Positions 25,148 to 34,471 of a stretch of 64,000 bases of DNA are shown piece by piece. The DNA is taken from positions 1,096,966-1,160,965 of the forward strand of contig CBDBUX010000011.1 of the NCBI GenBank assembly GCA_965212205.1, in the 5' to 3' direction. The translations under genes were made by a program, and so were the position numbers. This DNA comes from JAHEJJ01 sp965212205 (lineage in GTDB: Bacteria > Bacteroidota > Bacteroidia > Flavobacteriales > Flavobacteriaceae). Below the pieces are notes generated by a model. That model was not told the DNA's origin and did no database searches. It worked only from the letters and a program-made list of their open reading frames with translations. Numbering within the stretch: the stretch's first letter is position 1; each line of letters begins with the position of its first letter.

Positions 25148-26149
25148 TTGAATATTGCTGTTGTCATACTTAATTGGAATGGAGAAGCTCTTTTGGAGCA
25201 ATTTCTCCCTTTTGTTATATCATATTCCCAAAATACCGACATATATGTGGTAGACAACGCATCGTCTGATGGATCAGTGGCATTGCTTAAAAATAAGTTT
25301 CCGCAAGTCCGAATTATAGAGAACAGTACCAATGGGGGATTTGCAAAAGGGTATAACGATGCCTTAAAACATATTGAGGCCGACATTTACTGCCTTTTAA
25401 ATTCCGACGTGGAAGTAACGCCAAATTGGCTCGAGCCAATAATCCCTCATTTTATTAAGCATAAAAACGTTGCTGTTATTCAACCTAAAATTCTTGATCT
25501 TAGAAAACGGGATCACTTCGAATATGCCGGTGCTGCAGGAGGATTTATCGACATGCTGGGATATCCTTTTTGCCGTGGGCGAATTTTTCAGGCTATTGAA
25601 GAAGACCAGGGCCAGTATAATGACGTAAAGGAGGTGTTTTGGGCTACCGGGGCCTGTATGTTTATCAGGAAAGCGGTTTTTGATGATCTCAATGGATTTG
25701 ATGAAGATTATTTTGCGCACCAGGAAGAGGTAGATCTTTGTTGGAGGGCTCAGAATCATGGATGGAAGATACACTATGTAGGTCATAGCCATGTTTATCA
25801 TTTGGGTGGGTCGACGCTCAGTAATATGAATCCGAAAAAAACATATTTGAATTTTAGAAACTCACTGTTTTCCATTACAAAAAATCTACCCAGGAGAAGG
25901 GCATTCCCGATTATATTAGCCCGACTCATACTCGACGGCATTGCGGCGATACGATTTATTTTCCAATTTAAATTTGTCCACTGTATTGCTGTATTACGTG
26001 CTCATCTTAGCTATTATCGCCAATTAAGGAAGATGTATAAGAAGAGAGAAAAAAGCAATTTTCTAACAAAGTATTACACTACAAAGTCCATAGTGTGGTC
26101 TCATTACGTAGATCAGGTAAGTATTTATGATAAATTAGTAAAAGATTAA
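25148..26149 (+). CDS. GT2-family glycosyltransferase (rhamnosyltransferase-like)
   Basis: A 333-residue GT-A fold glycosyltransferase. The N-terminal nucleotide-binding stretch is NIAVVILNWNGEALL. VVDNASSDGSVALLKNKFP and the acidic LLNSDVEVTP stand for the DxD metal site. FDEDYFAHQEEVDLCWRAQ gives the typical catalytic ED region. The C-terminal 60 residues are amphipathic and may contact the membrane. It starts at a TTG (25148) that gives MNIAVVILN, with no closer ATG. Such enzymes add a sugar to cell-surface glycans or glycoproteins; donor and acceptor are unknown. It lies 12 bp after the HsdR_N frame and about 100 bp before the OmpA gene. Confidence 0.88.
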   Translation: MNIAVVILNWNGEALLEQFLPFVISYSQNTDIYVVDNASSDGSVALLKNKFPQVRIIENSTNGGFAKGYNDALKHIEADIYCLLNSDVEVTPNWLEPIIPHFIKHKNVAVIQPKILDLRKRDHFEYAGAAGGFIDMLGYPFCRGRIFQAIEEDQGQYNDVKEVFWATGACMFIRKAVFDDLNGFDEDYFAHQEEVDLCWRAQNHGWKIHYVGHSHVYHLGGSTLSNMNPKKTYLNFRNSLFSITKNLPRRRAFPIILARLILDGIAAIRFIFQFKFVHCIAVLRAHLSYYRQLRKMYKKREKSNFLTKYYTTKSIVWSHYVDQVSIYDKLVKD

Positions 26150-26247
26150 CTAATTTTGCCTGAGGCGGGATAGGTTATTCTATAATTTCGCTTGAAACTT
26201 TCTGAATATCTCAAAATTTTAAAACACTTAACATAAGAATCATTATC

Positions 26248-27111
26248 ATGAAAAAAATTATTTTAGGCTTTGTGGGATTAGCCGTTCTCTTGTCTTCATG
26301 CGTATCACAGAAGAAATATGCTGATCTTGAGGCACAACAAAAAGAGACGCAAGACTTATTAAATTCTGCGACCGTTAAACTGAATAGTTGTTTAGAAGAA
26401 AAAGCAACCGCAGAAGCTCGTATGAATACCCTGGAAGATCAGAATGCATTTCTGAAAGCCAATAATCAGGAGTTGATCAACAATATGGGTAACCTTACTA
26501 CCCTAACTACCAAAGGTGCCGAAAACCTGGAAAAATCACTTGAGAGTCTTCAGGAAAAAGACCTGACTATTCGCAAATTGCAAAATGCGATTACACGAAG
26601 AGATTCTGTGAATCTATCGTTGGTCCAAAGCCTGAAAGGAGTGCTTGGCAATCTGGACGATGAAGATATAGAGATCAGTGTTGAAAAAGGAGTTGTCTTT
26701 GTTTCTATCTCCGATAAGCTTCTCTTTAGAAGCGGAAGTTACAATGTTACCAACGCTGCAAAGCAAGTACTTGGTAAAGTAGCTCAGGTAGTGAATAACA
26801 AACCCGATTTTGAGTTCATGGTAGAAGGACACACAGATAATGTACCTTACCGTAGTGGCGTACTTCTAGATAACTGGGATCTTAGTGCCAAGAGAGCTAC
26901 AGCCGTTGTGCGCATACTTCAGAACGATTTTTCTGTAGATCCTGCAAGGATGACTGCTGCTGCCAGAAGTTATTATGTACCTCTAGCAGGTAACGATAAT
27001 GTTTCCGACAGGGCCAAGAACAGAAGAACCCGTATAGTGGTACTCCCAAAACTGGATCAGTTTTACAGTATGATCGAAGAAGGAATGAAAGATCCTGCGA
27101 TCGCCAACTAA
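26248..27111 (+). CDS. OmpA/MotB-family peptidoglycan-binding lipoprotein
   Basis: A 287-residue outer-membrane-linked protein. The signal FVGLAVLLSSC gives a lipobox Cys at about residue 18. Residues 25-125 form a long coiled coil rich in Glu, Gln and Lys. Residues from about 150 form an OmpA-like domain, with the motif MVEGHTDNVPYRS and the peptidoglycan-contact segment NWDLSAKRATAVVRIL. The Asp and Arg that bind diaminopimelate are therefore present. It tethers the outer membrane to peptidoglycan. It is followed directly by a strong terminator. A paralogue with a degraded OmpA domain lies at 32182. Confidence 0.92.
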   Translation: MKKIILGFVGLAVLLSSCVSQKKYADLEAQQKETQDLLNSATVKLNSCLEEKATAEARMNTLEDQNAFLKANNQELINNMGNLTTLTTKGAENLEKSLESLQEKDLTIRKLQNAITRRDSVNLSLVQSLKGVLGNLDDEDIEISVEKGVVFVSISDKLLFRSGSYNVTNAAKQVLGKVAQVVNNKPDFEFMVEGHTDNVPYRSGVLLDNWDLSAKRATAVVRILQNDFSVDPARMTAAARSYYVPLAGNDNVSDRAKNRRTRIVVLPKLDQFYSMIEEGMKDPAIAN

Positions 27112-27133
27112 TCTGGTGTAAAAATTATATATC

Positions 27134-27161
27134 AGCCGCGGCCTTGGGTCGCGGCTTTTTT
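27134..27161 (+). terminator. intrinsic terminator of the OmpA lipoprotein gene
   Basis: AGCCGCG (27134-27140) pairs with CGCGGCT (27150-27156) around a 9-nt loop and is followed by a T-run (27156-27161, then TATT). It lies 23 bp after the OmpA stop and just before the convergent tsaC-type gene's end. Confidence 0.85.
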
Positions 27162-27162
27162 A

Positions 27163-27786
27163 TTACCAAAGATCGCTGGTTCCTTTTCCCGGCCTGATGA
27201 CCTCCGGTACCTCACCTGTTAAGTCTACCACAGTTGAAGGTATATTCCCACCAAATCCTCCATCGATCACCGCATCGACCAGTTGGTGCCACTTCTCATA
27301 GATCATATCAGGGTCTGTGGTATATTCGATAAGTTCATCTTCATCTTTTATTGAGGTAGATATTATCGGATGTCCTAGTTCTTTTACCAGTGCCCGGGCC
27401 GTATTGTGATCGGGTATCCTGATTCCTACGGTCTTTTTCTTTTTAAATTCCCTGGGTAGACTATTATTTCCATTTAGAACAAAAGTATAGGGCCCTGGCA
27501 ATGCTTTTTTAAGTATTTTGAAAGACGGGGTATCGATATGTCGTGTATAATCTGATAGGTTGCTAAGATCTGCACATACAAAAGACCAGTGGTATTGATG
27601 AACTTTTACACCTTTAATCCTGGCCAGGCGTTCCATGGCCTTTGTGTTAGTGATATCACATCCCAATCCGTAAACCGTGTCGGTGGGGTAAATAATCAAA
27701 CCGCCTTTGCGCAGGATTTTCACAACCCGGTCAATAGCCTTGGGGTTGGGATTTTCTTCATAGATCCTGATCCGCTCTGCTTTCAT
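27163..27786 (-). CDS. L-threonylcarbamoyladenylate synthase (TsaC/Sua5/YciO family)
   Basis: A 207-residue YrdC-fold protein. The family motifs GGLIIYPTDTVYGLGCDI and KGVKVHQYHWSFVCADLSNLSDY are present, as are LPGPYTFVLNGN, KKKTVGIRIPDH and PIISTSIKDEDE. Members make threonylcarbamoyl-AMP from threonine, bicarbonate and ATP for t6A37 modification of tRNA. The KxR nucleotide-binding residues seem partly altered (RIKGVKVHQYHW instead of the common IKRRP). It may therefore be closer to YciO, whose role is less certain, and I leave the gene symbol empty. It is 23 bp downstream of the helicase gene and likely co-transcribed with it. Confidence 0.82.
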   Translation of the reverse strand: MKAERIRIYEENPNPKAIDRVVKILRKGGLIIYPTDTVYGLGCDITNTKAMERLARIKGVKVHQYHWSFVCADLSNLSDYTRHIDTPSFKILKKALPGPYTFVLNGNNSLPREFKKKKTVGIRIPDHNTARALVKELGHPIISTSIKDEDELIEYTTDPDMIYEKWHQLVDAVIDGGFGGNIPSTVVDLTGEVPEVIRPGKGTSDLW

Positions 27787-27809
27787 ATACCAGGGTTTTA
27801 GGGGAGGCC

Positions 27810-30116
27810 TTACAAGATTTCCAGTTTGGCAAAACGCAAGAGGAGTTTCTTGGTATCGCCTTTTTCGAACTGGATCTCGGCCTTTTTATCGTGACCGTTC
27901 CCTTCAACTTTTAAGACTTTACCCTTTCCAAAGCGGCCATGATTTACCAGCGAGCCTACTTCGAGATCCAAAACTGCCTGATCTGTATTTCCTATAGGCT
28001 GTGAGAGACTCGGTTTTAACTTCCGAAGTTTGCGTAATTGATTATCGGCAGGTGAAATCCTCCCTGAAACCTTTGCCGGAGCCTTGCGAGAGGTTCCACT
28101 ATTCCCGAATATATCGGGGCTTACAAATGGTTTATAAGTATAGGTCGATGCAGGGGTCAGATCTTCCACAAAAGCTTCATCGATTTCCTCGATAAACCTG
28201 CTGGGTTCAGCATCGATAAGCTTTCCCCAACGATAACGATTTTGGGTGTAGGTGATATAGGCCTGTTTTTCGGCTCGGGTGAGTGCGACATAAAATAGCC
28301 GCCGCTCTTCTTCAAGTTCGCTACGGGTGTTCATACTCATGGCCGAAGGAAACAGATCTTCCTCCAGTCCAACGATATAAACATATGGAAATTCGAGCCC
28401 CTTGGCCATATGAACGGTCATCAAAGCCACCCGGTCTGTATCTCCTTTATCATTATCCAGATCTGTGGCAAGGGCAACATCCTCCAAAAACTCGGTGAGA
28501 TCCCCTTTGGTGTCGGCCAGTTCCTTTTGCCCTTCAACAAAATCTTTGATCCCGTTGAGAAGTTCTTCAAGATTTTCAATTCGGGTAACACCTTCAGGGG
28601 TACCATCTTTTTTGAATTCAACCAATAATCCTGATTTCTTCACCACATGTTCGGCCAGGGTAAAGGCATCGGCCTCTTGATTCATAATCTGGAAACTCCT
28701 GATCATATTTGCAAAGTCCTCGAGTTTTCGTCGGGTACCGGCATTGATTTTTAAATCGAGCTTCTCCAGGTTTTCTATAATCTCGAAAATCGATCGCGAA
28801 TAATGATTTGCAGCAATGGTAAGACGATCAATGGTCGTCTGACCGATACCACGGACCGGGAAATTGATGATCCGCTTCAGCGCCTCCTCGTCTTTTGGAT
28901 TGATCACCAGGCGCAAATACGAAAGCAGATCTTTGATCTCCTTGCGTTGATAGAAGGAAAGCCCTCCAAATATCCGGTAAGGAATATCTTTTTTCCTCAT
29001 GGCATCCTCGATAGCCCTGGATTGTGAATTTGTTCGATATAATACTGCAAAATCGGAATGAGGCATTTGTTGTTGCATCTTGTGCTCAAAAACAGAGCTT
29101 GCAACAAAACGACCTTCGTCTGCATCTGTAGGGCTGCGATGTAGTTTTACTTTTGAACCTTCATTGTTTGCTGTCCACACCACTTTTTCGAGTTGGTGCT
29201 TGTTATTGGCAATAATCGAATTTGCGGCATTTACAATGTTTTTTGTTGACCTGTAATTTTGCTCCAGCCTGTATACGGCTACATCGTCATAATCCCGTTG
29301 AAAATTTAGGATATTGGTAATATTCGCCCCTCGAAACGAATATATACTCTGGGCATCATCGCCTACTACACAAATATTCTGATAACGGTCGGCCAGGGCT
29401 CTTACGATCAGGTATTGTGAGTGATTGGTATCCTGGTACTCGTCGACCAATATATAACGAAACCGTTCCTGGTACTTGGCCAGCACGTCGGGAAACCTGT
29501 TTAGCAGCTCGTTGGTACGCAGCAAAAGATCATCGAAATCCATTGCGCCTGCTTTAAAGCATCGATCCACATAGTTTTTGTAGATCTCCCCCAGTTTGGG
29601 CCGCTTTGCCATAGCATCGGCCTCTATAAGTTCCGGGTTTTGAAAATAGGCCTTTACCGTTATCAGGCTATTCTTGAAAGCAGAGATACGGTTTTGAATT
29701 TGTTTGTATTTGTAGATGTCTTTGTCGAGCCCCATTTCCTTAATGATAGAGGCGATTAGACGCTGACTGTCCTGTGTATCGTAAATGGTAAAATTGCTGG
29801 GATAGCCAAGTTTTGGGCCATCGGACCTCAATAACCTGGCAAATACCGAATGGAAAGTGCCCATCCATAAATTCTTGGCCTCGGAACCTCCAACCAGGTC
29901 GGCTATACGCTGCTTCATCTCCCTGGCTGCTTTATTGGTAAAGGTTAAAGCCAGAATATTAAAAGAATCTACGCCCTGCTCCATCAGGTGAGCAATCCGA
30001 TACGTAAGCACCCGTGTTTTACCCGATCCTGCACCGGCAATTACAATCAAGGGGCCTTCCTTGTGCAGTACCGGCGCTCTTTGCGCTTCATTGAGTTCTT
30101 TTAAATAATCCTTCAA
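27810..30116 (-). CDS. UvrD/PcrA-family superfamily I DNA helicase
   Basis: A 768-residue 3'-5' helicase. The Q-motif region is LNEAQRAPVLHKEGPLIVIAG, with motif I AGAGSGKTRVLTYRIA and motif Ia ALTFTNKAAREMKQRI. Motif II is ILVDEYQDTNHSQY, motif III VVGDDAQSIYSFRGA and motif IV LEQNYRSTKNIV. Motif V is MTVHMAKGLEFPYVYIVG and motif VI EEERRLFYVALTRAE. The C-terminal 60 residues (from DLEVGSLVNHGRFGKGKVL) form a Tudor-like domain, as in PcrA, used for RNA-polymerase contact. It acts in mismatch and excision repair and in plasmid or conflict resolution. The starting ATG at 30116 is followed by the conserved DYLKELNEAQ. Confidence 0.95.
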   Translation of the reverse strand: MKDYLKELNEAQRAPVLHKEGPLIVIAGAGSGKTRVLTYRIAHLMEQGVDSFNILALTFTNKAAREMKQRIADLVGGSEAKNLWMGTFHSVFARLLRSDGPKLGYPSNFTIYDTQDSQRLIASIIKEMGLDKDIYKYKQIQNRISAFKNSLITVKAYFQNPELIEADAMAKRPKLGEIYKNYVDRCFKAGAMDFDDLLLRTNELLNRFPDVLAKYQERFRYILVDEYQDTNHSQYLIVRALADRYQNICVVGDDAQSIYSFRGANITNILNFQRDYDDVAVYRLEQNYRSTKNIVNAANSIIANNKHQLEKVVWTANNEGSKVKLHRSPTDADEGRFVASSVFEHKMQQQMPHSDFAVLYRTNSQSRAIEDAMRKKDIPYRIFGGLSFYQRKEIKDLLSYLRLVINPKDEEALKRIINFPVRGIGQTTIDRLTIAANHYSRSIFEIIENLEKLDLKINAGTRRKLEDFANMIRSFQIMNQEADAFTLAEHVVKKSGLLVEFKKDGTPEGVTRIENLEELLNGIKDFVEGQKELADTKGDLTEFLEDVALATDLDNDKGDTDRVALMTVHMAKGLEFPYVYIVGLEEDLFPSAMSMNTRSELEEERRLFYVALTRAEKQAYITYTQNRYRWGKLIDAEPSRFIEEIDEAFVEDLTPASTYTYKPFVSPDIFGNSGTSRKAPAKVSGRISPADNQLRKLRKLKPSLSQPIGNTDQAVLDLEVGSLVNHGRFGKGKVLKVEGNGHDKKAEIQFEKGDTKKLLLRFAKLEIL

Positions 30117-30235
30117 AGCCTGAACATTTTACCGTGTGAATTTAGCCATATTTCACCGCATGAAAAAGATGATTTTTAATTATTACAAAAATGCGGCCCC
30201 AGAGTTTCATCAATTTGAATATATTTAGAAATTCT

Positions 30236-30793
30236 ATGATGGCACGTATTTTTTTAATGGTAAGATTCCCAATCATTATTTTAATAGCTGCAATTCACTC
30301 AGAGGTATATTCGCAAGTGAAAACTGCAGGACCAATAATTAAAGAATATGGAAAAGTATGGGATATCCATAAACCGGATTACCCTACCGATACCACACTG
30401 GTCTTTAAAGCTGTATTCGATATTATGAACAGCCCTGAGGCCCCAGACAGACTTAATCCTTCGATCGAAACGGTAGCGCGATATCTCAACATGCATGCCA
30501 GGAGCGGCGTTCCTGCTGAGAAGCTAAAGGCGGTTATGGTGATACATAATAAGGCTTCGAAGGATATTATGCTGACTGAGGCGTACCAAAGGAAATACGG
30601 TGTTGAGAATCCAAATCATCAACTCTTGCTAGAGCTTCATAATGCCGGTGTACAAATAATTTTTTGCGGGCAATCCTCTTTGTCGAGAGATATTCCCAAA
30701 GAAGATGTTCTTCCAGAAGTCCAGTTCGCTCTTTCCGCTATGACTGCGCTTATCCAGTTACAGAACAGCGGTTATAATCTTATAAAGTTTTAA
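30236..30793 (+). CDS. exported DsrE-family protein
   Basis: A DsrE/DsrF-like fold protein of about 185 residues. The earlier ATG at 30191 would add 15 residues before the signal peptide. I prefer the ATG at 30236 (MMARIFLMVRFPIIILIAAI...), cleaved near VYSQ. The domain shows VFDIMNSPEAPDRLNPSIETVARYLNMHA and then KAVMVIHNKASKDI. It ends LELHNAGVQIIFCGQSSLSRDI, with the conserved cysteine in the C-G-x-S motif. This sulfur-relay fold is usually cytoplasmic, whereas an export signal is common in Bacteroidota members. It is directly followed, with no gap, by the M20 hydrolase gene. Function unproven. Confidence 0.8.
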   Translation: MMARIFLMVRFPIIILIAAIHSEVYSQVKTAGPIIKEYGKVWDIHKPDYPTDTTLVFKAVFDIMNSPEAPDRLNPSIETVARYLNMHARSGVPAEKLKAVMVIHNKASKDIMLTEAYQRKYGVENPNHQLLLELHNAGVQIIFCGQSSLSRDIPKEDVLPEVQFALSAMTALIQLQNSGYNLIKF

Positions 30794-32083
30794 ATGATCA
30801 ACCACATGAAATATATTTTAAGTACCAGCCTGAGTCTGGTTGCCCTGGCAGTGATGTCTCAAACCAGCATTCCAGAGGAAGATTACAAGATGGTCGAGTC
30901 CAGGGTAATAGAATGGCGACGGGATATACACCAGAATCCTGAATTATCGAACCGGGAATTTAAAACAGCCGAAAAAGTTGCCAGGCATTTAGAATCACTT
31001 GGGATTGAAGTCAAAACCGGTGTTGCCCATACAGGGGTTGTCGGGATACTCAAGGGCGATCAGCCGGGCAAGGTTGTTGGGCTTCGGGCCGATATGGATG
31101 CTCTGCCGGTCACTGAGCGGAATGACCTCCCGTTTAAATCGATGGTTACCGCCGAATTTCTTGGAAGAAAATCTGGGGTGATGCATGCTTGCGGCCATGA
31201 TACTCATACGGCAATCCTTATGGGAGTGGCAGAAGTACTGGCTAAAAACAAGGACAAGCTTAGGGGTACGGTTAAATTTATTTTTCAGCCGGCTGAAGAA
31301 GGACCGCCTCCGGGAGAGGAAGGCGGGGCTCTGCTTATGATTAAAGAGGGGGTATTAAAAAATCCTGATGTGGATGCTATTTTTGGTCTCCATATCAATT
31401 CTCAGACGCCGGTCGGAATCATCGCCTATAAATCTGGTGGCGCCATGGCGGCAGCACAGCGATTTGTTATCCAGGTGAAGGGTAAGCAGACCCATGGGTC
31501 GCAACCCTGGGGTGGTGTGGACCCAATTTTGATCAGTGCCAAGATCATAGACGGACTTCAAACTATTATCAGCAGGGAATCAGATCTAACTAATGAAGCT
31601 GCGGTTATATCTGTTGGGAAGATCACCTCCGGGGTACGATTCAATATCATTCCCGAGAGCGCCGAATTGATCGGGACCATCCGCACGCTTGATTACGATA
31701 TGCAAAAGCATATAAATAAAAGAATGGAAGAAATGGTTCCGGCTATAGCCAAGGCTTATGGTGGAGATGCTACTATCGAGATTAAATCGAGTACAGACAT
31801 CACCTATAACGACCCGGATTTGGTCGGCAGTATGTTGCCCAGTTTAACCAAAGTGGCTGGCGATGATAATGTAAGGGCACAAAAGGCTAAAACGGGCGCA
31901 GAGGATTTCTCCTATTTTCAGAGAGATGTTCCGGGCTTCTATTTCTTCCTGGGCGGAATGACCCCGGGAAATACGGAATCGTTTCCACATCATACACCAG
32001 ATTTTATGATCGATGAAAGCGGATTGCTGCTGGGCGTAAAGGCATTGGCCCAAATGAGCCTTGATTACCTGCAGCAAGAGTAG
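30794..32083 (+). CDS. exported M20-family amidohydrolase/peptidase
   Basis: A 429-residue zinc-dependent hydrolase of the M20D (HipO/aminoacylase/IAA-amino-acid hydrolase) group. A signal peptide runs to about residue 22 (...VALAVMSQ). Metal ligands are seen in VMHACGHDTHTAILMG (Cys and His), FQPAEEGPPPGEEGG (Glu) and GLHINSQTPVG (His), plus a final His in FPHHTPDFMIDE. A dimerisation (lid) domain spans about residues 210-330. The likely chemistry is cleavage of N-acyl or N-aminoacyl amides. The ATG at 30794 directly follows the TAA of the DsrE gene, and an alternative ATG at 30806 would give a shorter signal. Probably co-transcribed with the upstream gene. Confidence 0.9.
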   Translation: MINHMKYILSTSLSLVALAVMSQTSIPEEDYKMVESRVIEWRRDIHQNPELSNREFKTAEKVARHLESLGIEVKTGVAHTGVVGILKGDQPGKVVGLRADMDALPVTERNDLPFKSMVTAEFLGRKSGVMHACGHDTHTAILMGVAEVLAKNKDKLRGTVKFIFQPAEEGPPPGEEGGALLMIKEGVLKNPDVDAIFGLHINSQTPVGIIAYKSGGAMAAAQRFVIQVKGKQTHGSQPWGGVDPILISAKIIDGLQTIISRESDLTNEAAVISVGKITSGVRFNIIPESAELIGTIRTLDYDMQKHINKRMEEMVPAIAKAYGGDATIEIKSSTDITYNDPDLVGSMLPSLTKVAGDDNVRAQKAKTGAEDFSYFQRDVPGFYFFLGGMTPGNTESFPHHTPDFMIDESGLLLGVKALAQMSLDYLQQE

Positions 32084-32147
32084 GTAAGGTGCATTGACCT
32101 GCTGATATCGAGTTGAGTTAGTGTAAGTCTTTTTGAGAAGAAAAGTA

Positions 32148-32155
32148 TATTTTTG
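32148..32155 (+). promoter_or_regulatory. TAnnTTTG promoter box for the OmpA-like paralogue
   Basis: TATTTTTG lies 26 bp upstream of the ATG at 32182. The nearest TTTTG is 12 bp upstream, which is closer than the usual -33 spacing. Confidence 0.45.
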
Positions 32156-32181
32156 CAACCAGTTTATTAGAGAAAAGGTCT

Positions 32182-32946
32182 ATGAAAAAACTATTACCCA
32201 TTAGCATTATCGCATTCTTAGTGGCCAATACGTCTCTGGCTCAAAGCAAAAAAGAATTGCAGGCAGAACTCGATCGTTTAAACACCGAGATTGTAGAAAA
32301 AGACAACGAACTGCTCGAAGCCAGGAAAACCGAACGTATCAGTGTAGCCAAAGCTGATGAATTTGAAGCACAGGTGGCTGAATTACAGGAAGCAAACGCT
32401 ACCCTGCTCAACAACCTGAAAATTTTTACCGAATCGTCTAAGCAGCGTTCGGAATCCATCGGGCAAACACTGGCGAGTCTTAGGGATAAAGAAGCTAAAC
32501 TAAAGACGATCAACGACGAGTTTAGCAAGAACGATTCTATTGGACTGCTGGTCATTACCGGATTTAAACAAACCTTAGGGGAAAATGCACGTGTTGGAGT
32601 TAAGGAGGGCGCAATAATTGTAGAGCTGAATAAAGCGATGTTATTTGGTAATGGCTCTTCTGCAACCGATGTAGCGGAAGAAGGCCAGGTATTTATCGGT
32701 AAAATTGCTGATGTATTGGCGGCTTACCCTGATACCGAAGCCGCGGTTATCAGCCAGTTAGATTCAGTTGGTGACCCGCAAACCACTTATTCGCGATCCC
32801 TTTCAATTCTTGGTCATTTAAATAAGGTCGCCAAGGATCGGGTATCTGTTTCCTATTTAGAGGGCACAGGAGAAAACTATCAGATAAGAATCCATCCACG
32901 ATTTAACAGCTTTTATCTTAAAGTGAGAGAGACCGTAAAGAAGTAG
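32182..32946 (+). CDS. OmpA-like coiled-coil protein with a degenerate peptidoglycan-binding domain
   Basis: A 254-residue protein with signal peptide MKKLLPISIIAFLVANTSLAQ and no lipobox. It has a coiled coil (about residues 24-125, Lys/Glu/Leu heptads) and an OmpA-like C-terminal region. It resembles the lipoprotein at 26248 in order and style: both have a coiled coil with RDKEAKLKTINDEFSKNDSI-like spacing before the domain. The OmpA motif (GHTD...NxxLSxxRA) is replaced by ISQLDSVGD...YSRSLSILGHL, losing the Asp and Arg that bind peptidoglycan. It is therefore a probable diverged paralogue with a structural rather than wall-binding role. Unknown function. Confidence 0.75.
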   Translation: MKKLLPISIIAFLVANTSLAQSKKELQAELDRLNTEIVEKDNELLEARKTERISVAKADEFEAQVAELQEANATLLNNLKIFTESSKQRSESIGQTLASLRDKEAKLKTINDEFSKNDSIGLLVITGFKQTLGENARVGVKEGAIIVELNKAMLFGNGSSATDVAEEGQVFIGKIADVLAAYPDTEAAVISQLDSVGDPQTTYSRSLSILGHLNKVAKDRVSVSYLEGTGENYQIRIHPRFNSFYLKVRETVKK

Positions 32947-33028
32947 CAATAGTCTTTATTTCTTTAAGAAATACTATTTTTTAAGGCCATTCGTTCTTTA
33001 AAAGTAAACTGAACTAAACACCACCAAA

Positions 33029-33547
33029 ATGACCGGCGATGATATTTTTCAACTTTTTGCATTTCTGCTACCCGCAGTAGTAACAGGGGCAGTAGCCTTT
33101 TACTTTTTCAGACTACATACCAACAACGAAGAAGGCAGAAGACGCTATTTACTTCACAAAGAATCGCAAAAAAACAGCCTTCCCATCAGGCTTCAGGCCT
33201 ATGAACGAATGGCTCTTTTTCTGGAAAGGATTTCTATTCCGAGTTTAGTGGTCCGCGTTGCACCAAAAAACTCCGATAAAAACGAATACGAACATTTGCT
33301 GATCCGTACGATAGAAAAAGAATTTGAACATAATCTCTCCCAGCAAATCTATATGAGCGATGAATGCTGGAATATTATCAAGGCTGCCAAGAATGCTACG
33401 ATACAGGCGATCCGTAAAGCCGCAATGAGTCAGGCCGACGCAGCAGATAAACTAAGGGAGGATATTCTCAATTCTACCATGGATAAGCAATCTCCCTCTG
33501 CTACAGCTCTTTCTTATGTAAAGAAGGAGATAAGTTCACTTTGGTAA
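33029..33547 (+). CDS. conserved hypothetical membrane-anchored protein (flavobacterial)
   Basis: A 172-residue protein with one N-terminal transmembrane segment (about residues 7-28, FQLFAFLLPAVVTGAVAFYFF). A soluble helical domain follows: RYLLHKESQKNSLPIRLQAYERMALFLERISIPSLVVRV, then EKEFEHNLSQQIYMSDECW, and a C-terminal helix. No known catalytic motif is visible. Proteins with this start and the 'RLQAYERMALFLERI' signature are widespread in flavobacteria without known role. It precedes a convergent patatin gene. Confidence 0.65.
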   Translation: MTGDDIFQLFAFLLPAVVTGAVAFYFFRLHTNNEEGRRRYLLHKESQKNSLPIRLQAYERMALFLERISIPSLVVRVAPKNSDKNEYEHLLIRTIEKEFEHNLSQQIYMSDECWNIIKAAKNATIQAIRKAAMSQADAADKLREDILNSTMDKQSPSATALSYVKKEISSLW

Positions 33548-33565
33548 ACAACTGAACATCATGCG

Positions 33566-34471
33566 CTATTCTGGCTCGATCTCACTCTGATCGAGGTTTT
33601 TACTCATCGCATAGTCATAGCCGCTTTCCCACCAGGAGGTCATTTTGTCTTTATCGAAGATCAGCGAATTGGTCGTTAACACCGTTGGGGTAAAATAGAA
33701 ATTGATGATGGCATCGTTATGGTTGGCAACATACTTGCCGATCCGGATATTTTGTTTTTCGATACGGTCTAGCATAAAGGCAAACATACTGGTCAGCAGG
33801 GAAAATGCATTTCTTGAAGGCAGCCTGTTGAAGTGGGTCATTTCGGTATGGAGGATAATCGCATCGACCTGCGTTGCCCCTCTTTTTACCGCCTCTTCGA
33901 TAGGCACCATACTCCCAAGGCCCCCATCCGCGTATTCACAACCATTCTTGCGCACCAGGCTCATAAATGGCGTGTAATTACATGATATCCATATCCATTC
34001 ACAAAACTCTTCGTAGTCGAATTCCTTTATGGATTTATACTCAACCTGGTTAAGTGAAAGGTTTGAGACGGTAACCACTATGTCCTTGGCGCCGTGCTTA
34101 AGAGCGATAAACTCTTCCTTTGTCAGTGTGTTTTTGATCAATTGAAGCAGGTTATGGCTTTCCCCGAAGGTCTTACTCCCTTTGTAAAAGTTTTTCAAAA
34201 CGTTCCAATGGTTAATACCAATATTATCGACTCCATATTTCTTTTGAATTACAAAAGGACAATTGCTAAAAATACTATCCTGATTAACGGTGGTATATAC
34301 TTCCCGGATCTTTTCAATCTTTTGGAGAGCGAGGTGTGAAATTAGCAAGCTTCCGGTTGATGTTCCCAGAAAGAGATCGTAATGATAGCCCAGTCCTTGC
34401 ATAAGATATTGAGCTACTCCACCTGCAAAAGCACCTTTACTTCCACCTCCTGAAATTACCAAAGCTCTCAT
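33566..34471 (-). CDS. patatin-like phospholipase
   Basis: A 301-residue lipid acyl hydrolase. The oxyanion hole is ISGGGSKGAFAGG at residues 6-18. The nucleophile elbow GTSTGSLL (GxSxG) is near residue 37. The catalytic aspartate is in EYADGGLGSMVP near residue 180. There is no signal peptide, so it acts in the cytosol. Patatins in bacteria hydrolyse phospholipids or lysophospholipids; the substrate is unknown. Its start overlaps the end of the (restored) M1 peptidase gene by 4 bp, giving a tight two-gene operon. Confidence 0.9.
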   Translation of the reverse strand: MRALVISGGGSKGAFAGGVAQYLMQGLGYHYDLFLGTSTGSLLISHLALQKIEKIREVYTTVNQDSIFSNCPFVIQKKYGVDNIGINHWNVLKNFYKGSKTFGESHNLLQLIKNTLTKEEFIALKHGAKDIVVTVSNLSLNQVEYKSIKEFDYEEFCEWIWISCNYTPFMSLVRKNGCEYADGGLGSMVPIEEAVKRGATQVDAIILHTEMTHFNRLPSRNAFSLLTSMFAFMLDRIEKQNIRIGKYVANHNDAIINFYFTPTVLTTNSLIFDKDKMTSWWESGYDYAMSKNLDQSEIEPE

